Of a stretch of 64,000 nucleotides of DNA, positions 57,810 to 64,000 are shown in pieces; position 1 is the stretch's first letter; the number at the start of each line of letters is the position of its first letter. A model generated the notes under the pieces. The model had not been told where the DNA came from. It ran no database searches and saw nothing but the letters and a program-made list of their open reading frames with translations. Origin of the DNA: Pleurodeles waltl (taxonomy: Eukaryota > Chordata > Amphibia > Caudata > Salamandridae); assembly GCF_031143425.1 (NCBI RefSeq), contig NC_090445.1, positions 1,575,704,049-1,575,768,048 on the forward strand, read 5' to 3'. The translations under genes were made by a program, and so were the position numbers.

Positions 57810-58900
57810 TAAAAAGTATGCATTGATCTTGGTAGTGAATGACCTTTGTCCATCCACAGATCTTCTGCCTTTATTGTGAATAAAGGGACAATTTGTTCAA
57901 CCAGGCCTGCAGTTGTCAGGTATTGGATTAGCTCATCTCCGGCTAATGAACCAGGGATGAGCAGAGTGGTTGCACAACTTTCTGTTGTAGACAAGGTATT
58001 TTTTTTGGTGCAAGTTCGTTTCACTAGCCCTGGATGTTAAATAGCTATCATTGCGTTTGTTGAATCTGAATCTTTGGATGCTTCGTGGACCGCAACTTTG
58101 AGAGGAAATGCCGAACCCGGTCAACTAGAAGGAGCCTCCCAAGGTGATTCAAGGCACTGATGGAACACCACTGTCCTATTGAGCTACTGTTAGTGCTGAA
58201 ACAAAACCCTTGTCAATGGCTATTCAAAACGGCCTTGTAGAACAGATACATTTTGACATTATTGAACTTCCTGCATGTCTCTTCATCCTCAGAATGATGG
58301 GGCTTTGACAAAGTAACCCTCACATAAAGTGTAGTTGATCAGAATTGCTAACTTCTAGTGGCAATTCATACAAGATGTTTTTCTCTATTCAATCCTTTTC
58401 TCAGTCCTACTAAGAAAGCCTCAGATTTGTGCTGGAAAGAGGAACATCACCAGGCTTTGTGGAATATAAAGAAAATATTTATTTTTGCACCCATCTTGAG
58501 ACATCCTGATGTGAAATTAACTGTAGTCAAAACCAATGCATCCTCCTTTGCATTTGGAGCAGTACTTTTGCAACATGATTCCAAGACCTGGGCCTTGCAT
58601 CTAGTGGCATATTTTGCTTGTACAATCTCTAAAGCAGAAAACACCTTACACAATCTATGATAGAGAACTCATTTGCATTTTAGAACCATTACCTGGAAGG
58701 AGCCCTTCGTTACATTACTGCATGGATAGACCATTACTACATACTAGTGCTCATCTGTGTGAAGTATGCCAATGGCCATCATTCTTGATGGACTCTCTTT
58801 TCTCATGGCACTATGACTTAGTCACCATTAGTGCATGTAAGGAGGATGGAGAGGAGTTTTATAAGGTGGCCGAGCACACTTTTTACCCAGACTTTATATG
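57810..58900 (+). pseudogene. Ty3/gypsy pol remnant (protease-like and RT-RNase H)
   Basis: From 58141 the frame gives a segment QGTDGTPLS, then PLSMAIQNG, then FDIIELPACLFILRMMGL and SNPHIKCS. This follows the gypsy protease C-terminus pattern 'DG.PL...G', 'F.II..P..P.ILG.PWL..HNP.I.W'. From 58390 the second part has FLSPTKKASDLCWKEEHHQALWNI and FAPILRHPDVKLTVV, then NASSFAFGAVLLQHD (58530-58580), then AYFACTISKAEN. After a +1 shift it reads YDRELICILEPLP and LMDSLFSWHYDLVTI. These match the gypsy RT thumb and RNase H. The fingers and palm of RT are missing between the two parts (deletion). The first RNase H aspartate (usual DAS) reads NAS. Confidence 0.7.
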
Positions 58901-58904
58901 AGCA

Positions 58905-60639
58905 GTTCCACTAAGTTGAGGTTCTACAGTGGAAACAAAAGTATGTGTTCATCAAGGGTATACCTTTTAGGATGCTATTGCCCTCACCCACCTAATTGGC
59001 ATGCTTTATTATCTGGCGTTGGTCCTCGCTGTGTGGTTGCTGCAATATCCAGTGGGCCCTAGAGAGAGGGCTCTTTTTCAGGAATCTTTTTTTTCTCCTG
59101 CCTGGTATTTTCCACAGCTTGGGAAAATACACTTCTTTTAGATTTGTAGGAAAGGGGAGGGTAGATAGAAAAAATATAATATCCTGTCAGATTTATTTTT
59201 TTCTTGGTGGTTGTTCAGGCCAAGATTTAAAAAAAAAGTTTCATTGTAGAAAGTCAACTTAGTGGAATTGCACACCTAGTTATGCTTTAGTCACCCTGAT
59301 ACAAGGAAATAGGCATGAAAAATCAAATGTGTCAGATGAAGAAATTGGGACATCTACCAAACCACCCTCTATTGTAACAGTCATAATTAAGCAGAAGACC
59401 ACTGCAACGTTTATGCCTTTATGAGATTGTGAAAAAACAACAAACTGTTGAGACTTAGTAGTGGATACTAAAACACATGAACAACAAATCTTGAAAGGGA
59501 GACTTACTTTTTTTTTTAGGAAAAACACTGTATCTACCAGGAGAAAAGAGGCAATAGAAAGTAAAATAGTGATGTGGTGATTCACCTAAACCAGGGCACA
59601 GGACAAAGATAGATGAGTAAACTTGTAACTCAGTAATTTTGATGGCCTCCTCTAAAAGTATGATTACAAACGTGTATCAAGAAATATGCAATTTATGGGC
59701 AAATCAAAAGACCTCAGTCACTGACAGTTGCTTTGTTACAACCTCTTCCCACTCCGAATCAACACAGGAAAGTGATCTCAATGGAGGTCATTGTGACTTG
59801 AACACCTTCCTGAACAAAAGCAATCTTAAATGGCATTTTGCTCTTTCTATGTGTGCTGCAGAATGTATATATGGACTTTATGTACCCTTTTCTACTTTTA
59901 TAATAAGTTACTTTGCCAAAGAGTACTTGCTCAGATTGAACAAAAACACCTCATGTTAACATTTCTGTTAGAACATGTATTATGGTTGAGCAAACGTTGG
60001 TCTGTCCTAACGTTTCTTCGGTTTTGTTTACTTTTAATTATGGCACCTGTTGCCAGGAATCTTAGCCTCTCCTGCCATCTACTGCTCATTGCTGAAAGTA
60101 AAGCCTCTTTGCATAGTGGAATAGTGAGCTAAAACAGTAGTTTCCTTGTTGTGACCCAGACCCGAAATACTAGAGGAAAATACCAAGAATGTCCTCTTTC
60201 TGGTGAGTACAAAAAAACAGAGCTGTGAAGTCTGTGAATATGCTGCAACTACTTAACTTTGGCAAGTATGTTTTTGGAGCCTGGCCTGTTGTTCCCCATA
60301 TTTCTCCATTAATCTGCTAATTGAGCTAGGGCCTCAGTGTGTCCAGATTTCACACGGGTAAATGTTCAGGCTATTCTGCAATACAAAAGTTTAAAAAAAA
60401 CATTAAACACATGTATGCTCAAACCTAACACCTGCTGTCATTTAGCATCTGTGCCAGCCCGCAAAACAATGGACTATTGCATCTTTTAATGGTGCCAAAT
60501 ACGTGACCTCTACCATGTGGCTTTGGCTTTTGTGGAACCTGCTTTTAGCAGGCCCAGCTTGTTTCAGGTATCATGGCCCAGCATGCTTGGTTTCCCTGAC
60601 AAAAACAAGGTTCTTTCTTGTTCATCGAAATTAGGGGTG
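58905..60639. other. Unannotated stretch
   Basis: No recognised gene. ORFs at 59639-59959 and 59830-60132 are AT-rich chance frames without domains. The gypsy integrase expected next was not recognised here. Confidence 0.35.
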
Positions 60640-61235
60640 TGCGAGGAGCTCTGATTCTCTGGCAGAGCTAACTGGGCTGCAGCGCTCAGCAGTGCAGAGG
60701 TGGGAGGCAGCCGCTGGAGGGGAGGTCTTGTCGGCGAGGATGACCCCCTGGGAAAAATCAGGTAAGTCCTCATCTCTTTTTTGTTGTTGTTTGTGCACAC
60801 TGGTGCACAAACAAGGACTGAAACGGCAGCTTTTGCTGCCTATGGTCCTGGCCTGAATTCAGGCCAGGGCCATATGCAGTGAAAGCTGCAGTTTCAGGCC
60901 TCTTGTGCAGCCACCTGTCCCATATGCACTGGACACGGGGCAGACCCGTGCACAACAGGCCTGACAGCTTTCGCTGCTTACAACACTGGCCCGAATTCAA
61001 GAAAGGGTCGTAGGCAGCGAAAGAAAGCTGCTGTTTCAGGCCTCTTGTGCACCAGCCTGTCCTGCACTGCACACGGGACAGGCTGGTGCACAAGAGACCT
61101 GAAATAGCAGCTTTCACTGCCTAAGGCCCTCCTGAAGGTGCCTATCTCGGAAGCGCTAAGCAGGGTCAGGCCTGGCTGACCAGGCCCGACCCTGCTTGGT
61201 ACTTCCGAGATGGGTGCATTCAGGAGGACTCCGCG
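60640..61235. mobile_element. Foldback element E (long hairpins)
   Basis: Three long inverted repeats follow one another. About 60818-60898 has arms of about 40 bp, starting CTGAAACGGCAGC and ending GCTGCAGTTTCAG. About 61013-61120 has arms around GTGCACCAGCCTGTCC/GGACAGGCTGGTGCAC with the AGCTGCTGTTTCAGGCC region opposite GACCTGAAATAGCAGCT. About 61128-61231 has TCCTGAAGGTGCCTATCTCGG opposite CCGAGATGGGTGCATTCAGGA. The first two modules share a CAGCTTT(T/C)GCTGC core, indicating internal duplication. The minus-strand ORFs (VQCRTGWCTRGLKQQL and similar) read through these repeats and are not genes. Outer boundaries are approximate. Confidence 0.6.
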
Positions 61236-61329
61236 GGGCACGGAACTCCGTCTTCCGTGAAGCCAGACTCTACTCACTCCACCCAGGCCTAATCAAAATG
61301 GGACTGGGAGTGAAATCTTTGAAGAATGA

Positions 61330-61690
61330 ACATTAAGTTGTTTTTGTCACCTGCCTCAGCATCCGTTTAATTTGACTGCCATGGAATTGCCATAGGTCCA
61401 CATTCCATTGAGATTAGTCAGCATTTGATCCTTCCAAAATAACACCTATGGTCCAGAGCCGCCAATAAGAATCAGACTATACCGTCAAGTTATTATGGAA
61501 GATATCATAATTAAATATTTACAGCCGCCCCGCCAATCAATCCTTTACTTCATGGTAGAAGATAAAGCAATGCAGGGACTACTGCATGCTTAGATTGCTT
61601 TTTCCAGTAAGCCCTATGCCTTGGTTGACATGAAAGAGTTGGGGATGAGGGGTTATTACTATTGCCCTCGTGCCCACCACCCATCATTGT
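61330..61690 (+). pseudogene. Very tentative gypsy RT fragment
   Basis: A short reading PYALVDMKELGMRGYYYCPRA at 61610-61672 weakly resembles the gypsy motif 'LRPVIDYRELN......YPLPRI', and LPQHPFNLTAMELP near 61354 resembles the segment upstream of it. Stops are frequent. It could be the RT part missing from the gypsy remnant at 57810-58900, or chance. Confidence 0.2.
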
Positions 61691-61944
61691 GCAAAACTCA
61701 CTACCACTAGACTTGGCAATAATGTAGTGGATTCTGTAGCTCTGTACGCTGAATAATCATTCGTAGGACAGTGAGGACTGATTTCAGGTCAGGTGCACCT
61801 GAAACCTTAATACTGGTGAGTTGCGAGCTGTGCTTTAAAGCTTTCTTGAAGCATGGGCATTGTGGAACAGAATTCGCACTTTTGCGTTTTCTATAAAGGT
61901 ATTTTCTTTTTTTGATTTTGAAGATCCCTCCACGCCCTTCCTCC

Positions 61945-61947
<3 letters not shown>

Positions 61948-61974
<27 letters not shown>
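61948..61974 (+). repeat. (TG)n microsatellite
   Basis: Twenty-seven uninterrupted bases of alternating T and G, likely length-polymorphic. Confidence 0.9.
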
Positions 61975-61975
<1 letters not shown>

Positions 61976-62275
61976 CCTTAAGCCTTATTGGGTGTTTTTT
62001 ACACATGCCACTCTTTTTATTCAGTTTCATTTAGGTGCCTGTGTTATATTGTGCCGTACAAATTATATAGCTAAATTACCAATTTGAATTGAAATGGATT
62101 GGATAGCTAAATGATCACTGTGTAAGAATACCTTGGCATGTGCAATGATAATAATTATTTTGATAATGGCTGCTTTCTTTCTGAGTTGCAATTGGTGTGA
62201 AGATTAAGAATCATAGAGGCCTGATGTACTGAGATGGGGCCACAAAGCACTGGTGTTTTTGCTGCAAAGTACTCA

Positions 62276-63257
62276 GGGGCATATTTAAGAAAAGGGGCTC
62301 CTTAGCGCCCCTCTACGGCCACCATGTGTGTGCTGTATTACAAATACGGCACGCCATGGTGCAGGGTAGGGGGCAATAGCATAATTTTTAGGGACGAGTG
62401 CACGCAAGCGCTCTGGCCCCTGTTGTAACCTCTCTGCAGGCTTTTAACCACACCCACCGCACACTCCTGAGTTTGGTTGGTTCTTGGGCTTGCCTTTTAG
62501 AATTCACTTGATTTCATTAGTGGAAGGCATGCATACCTCATGCCTTTTCTGGTGTTTAGTTGTCCTCGAGCGCACCGTCCAACTACTGAAAACATACGAG
62601 GCTCCAAGTTTTCAGTATGGTTTCTGGACTTCTTTTTCTATTTATTTCCTATGCAGCGCGATCTTGCTGGGCAGTAGTCCGGCGCCTTGCATGACATCGA
62701 CTCTGCTACAGGGATATTTGCATTTTTGCCAATACGTTTGCCTGTGAACGAACTTCTGTTTTACTTTTTATTTACAGTTTATTTGTCAAGAAACGCCCAG
62801 TTAGGAATGTACAACACAAATAGAATTTACTCGAGCAAACGTTAGACCCATTGCACTGCAAATGCTTGTTTTTTTAGTGCTATTCATGTACACTGCCGAA
62901 CATTTTGGCACTACTCCTGCAGAGTACATAGAGGCCCATTGTATTCTATGGCATGCCCGTTTTTAACGCCTGCTCTGAGCAGACGTTAAAAGTGCCGAAA
63001 AAAATGACACAAGCAAATCTGTTAGATTTCCTTGCACCATTTTTTCGCTACCCCCAACGGCGGAACACCCCATTTGCATACATTAAACCTGGCACAGGCA
63101 TAATGTAGCGCAATGGGTTACAAAGTGCTGCAATGCATGCATTGTACCACTTTGGAAATATGGAGTAGCGTTTTTGGCCTTCGAATGCTACATTAGCGTA
63201 AACACAAATATGCTAATGTGGTGTTAGAATGGCGCTAGGGGCTCTTAAATGTGCCCC
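62276..63257. mobile_element. TIR element F (982 bp) with TCA duplication
   Basis: The ends GGGGCATATTTAAG and CTTAAATGTGCCCC are inverted repeats, and the next blocks GGGGCTCCTTAGCGCC and GGCGCTAGGGGCTC continue the pairing. TCA lies on both sides (62273-62275 and 63258-63260). Inside is a hairpin at 62965-62990 (TAACGCCTGCTC/GAGCAGACGTTA). The middle (62460-62900) is ordinary AT-rich sequence, possibly from an autonomous ancestor or an unrelated insertion, but no transposase motif was recognised. Confidence 0.7.
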
Positions 63258-63260
63258 TCA

Positions 63261-64000
63261 GTGCTTTCTGGCACTGTCCTATATTTTTCACTGTTGTCCG
63301 AGCACCGATAAGTCATTTTGCAAAGTGCTCATGCAAGGAGAATGATAAAAAAACTCCCTCCTCACTAACATTTGAGAGGCAGAAGTACTTTTGCACCTTC
63401 TTGTGAATTGCTGCAAACGCGCAAATGGTGGGTTACAAGTTGTAGCAAACCTCCTTAATGCATTTTATGAATGCTGACTTTTTGTAAACAGTTCCTTAAA
63501 GAGATAGAGGCTTCTTTTAAAAATAAAAGTTTGCTTCCAGTGAATGACATGGTCAGGGGAGGTGTGGCCCATAGTGGCCCCCTGGACCTTTGTCTGCTTC
63601 TCACCTCAATTCCAAAACATGCATTAACAGGATAGAAGCAGTTCCACAGGAGCAGAGTCATCATTGTGGCTGGAAAATCTGATAGGATTATTTACAAGAT
63701 TGCACTAAAGCCTATAAACAAGGGGGCTTATTTACAAGCCCTGTGCATCGTAAACCATGTCAGGGCTCCGCATTAACTTTGATAAGTCCTGCTTTTTCTT
63801 CTGCTGCCCATTCCTGATGACCGCTGTGATGCACTGCCCCATACAGAATTGGCTTGGCAGTTTGATTCCATTAAATACCTGGAAGTGCAGGTATGCTATG
63901 GGACACCGGCACTCATAGAGGGGAATTTAGGGAGGGCAGTGTCCTCCGGTCGCCACTCACTTCCCGTTTGGAGTGGGCTACCTCTGTCCCCCATGGGCAG
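63261..64000. other. Unannotated right end
   Basis: No gene was recognised. GGGGGCTTATTTACAAGCCC at 63722-63741 is a hairpin similar in style to the ends of the TIR elements above, and may be the left end of an element that runs out of the window. Confidence 0.3.

Noticed and set aside
1..64000. CRISPR arrays, prokaryotic operons, rRNA or tRNA genes
   Set aside because: No regular short-spaced repeats, ribosome binding sites with long ORFs, or tRNA cloverleaf and box A/B combinations were seen; the window is eukaryotic in character.

Overview
The window looks like nuclear DNA of a vertebrate with a very large, transposon-filled genome, most plausibly a salamander. The evidence is one spliced vertebrate-type coding exon (a RING-finger protein close to RNF224), a CpG-rich promoter-like block in an otherwise AT-rich, stop-rich background, and dense remnants of DIRS-type tyrosine-recombinase retrotransposons, CR1/L2-like LINEs, a Ty3/gypsy element, unusually long solo LTRs (2-3 kb), hAT-type MITEs and many short terminal-inverted-repeat elements. 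There is no prokaryotic gene organisation. The species assignment is inference.

Layout. 0.3-2.3 kb: a solo LTR. 2.4-3.0 kb: a LINE fragment. 4.4-4.9 kb: a CpG-rich promoter-like block with a good splice donor, the best candidate for a first exon. 5.2-7.4 kb: a degenerate minisatellite. 8.9-11.9 kb: a second solo LTR with a perfect 5-bp target duplication. 14.4-19.4 kb: a hAT MITE family in three copies and a 697-bp multi-hairpin element. 19.8-22.4 kb: a third solo LTR, also with a perfect 5-bp duplication. 27.1-28.2 kb: two adjoining multi-hairpin elements. 31.2-31.8 kb: a hAT MITE. 33.5-36.9 kb: a decayed, internally deleted DIRS element interrupted by two younger hairpin elements. 39.1-41.0 kb: a second, Ngaro-like DIRS-group element ending in a ~310-bp tandem repeat. 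41.9-43.3 kb: a 5'-truncated LINE on the minus strand. 45.0-46.2 kb: two short MITEs. 48.17-48.69 kb: the RNF224-like coding exon and its 3' UTR. 49.9-52.7 kb: a fourth LTR with a 602-bp GC-rich hairpin element nested in it. 57.8-58.9 kb: a gypsy pol remnant. 60.6-63.3 kb: two further foldback elements.

How it fits together. Only one host protein-coding gene is recognisable. Its coding exon starts with the initiator ATG one base after a splice acceptor, so its 5' UTR must lie in an upstream exon. The CpG block with a donor at 4810/4811 on the same strand is a candidate, which would make about 43.4 kb of this window a single intron swollen by transposons. No other host coding exon was recognised.

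The most unusual content is a set of elements built almost entirely of consecutive, non-identical hairpins (about 14 in one copy). Two copies in opposite orientation (34161-34790 and 51863-52464) keep the same order for the hairpin modules that were matched. They differ by paired changes in opposite arms, so pairing is preserved while sequence changes. That covariation, together with a nested insertion and its matching empty site in a related LTR, is the main observation to follow up.
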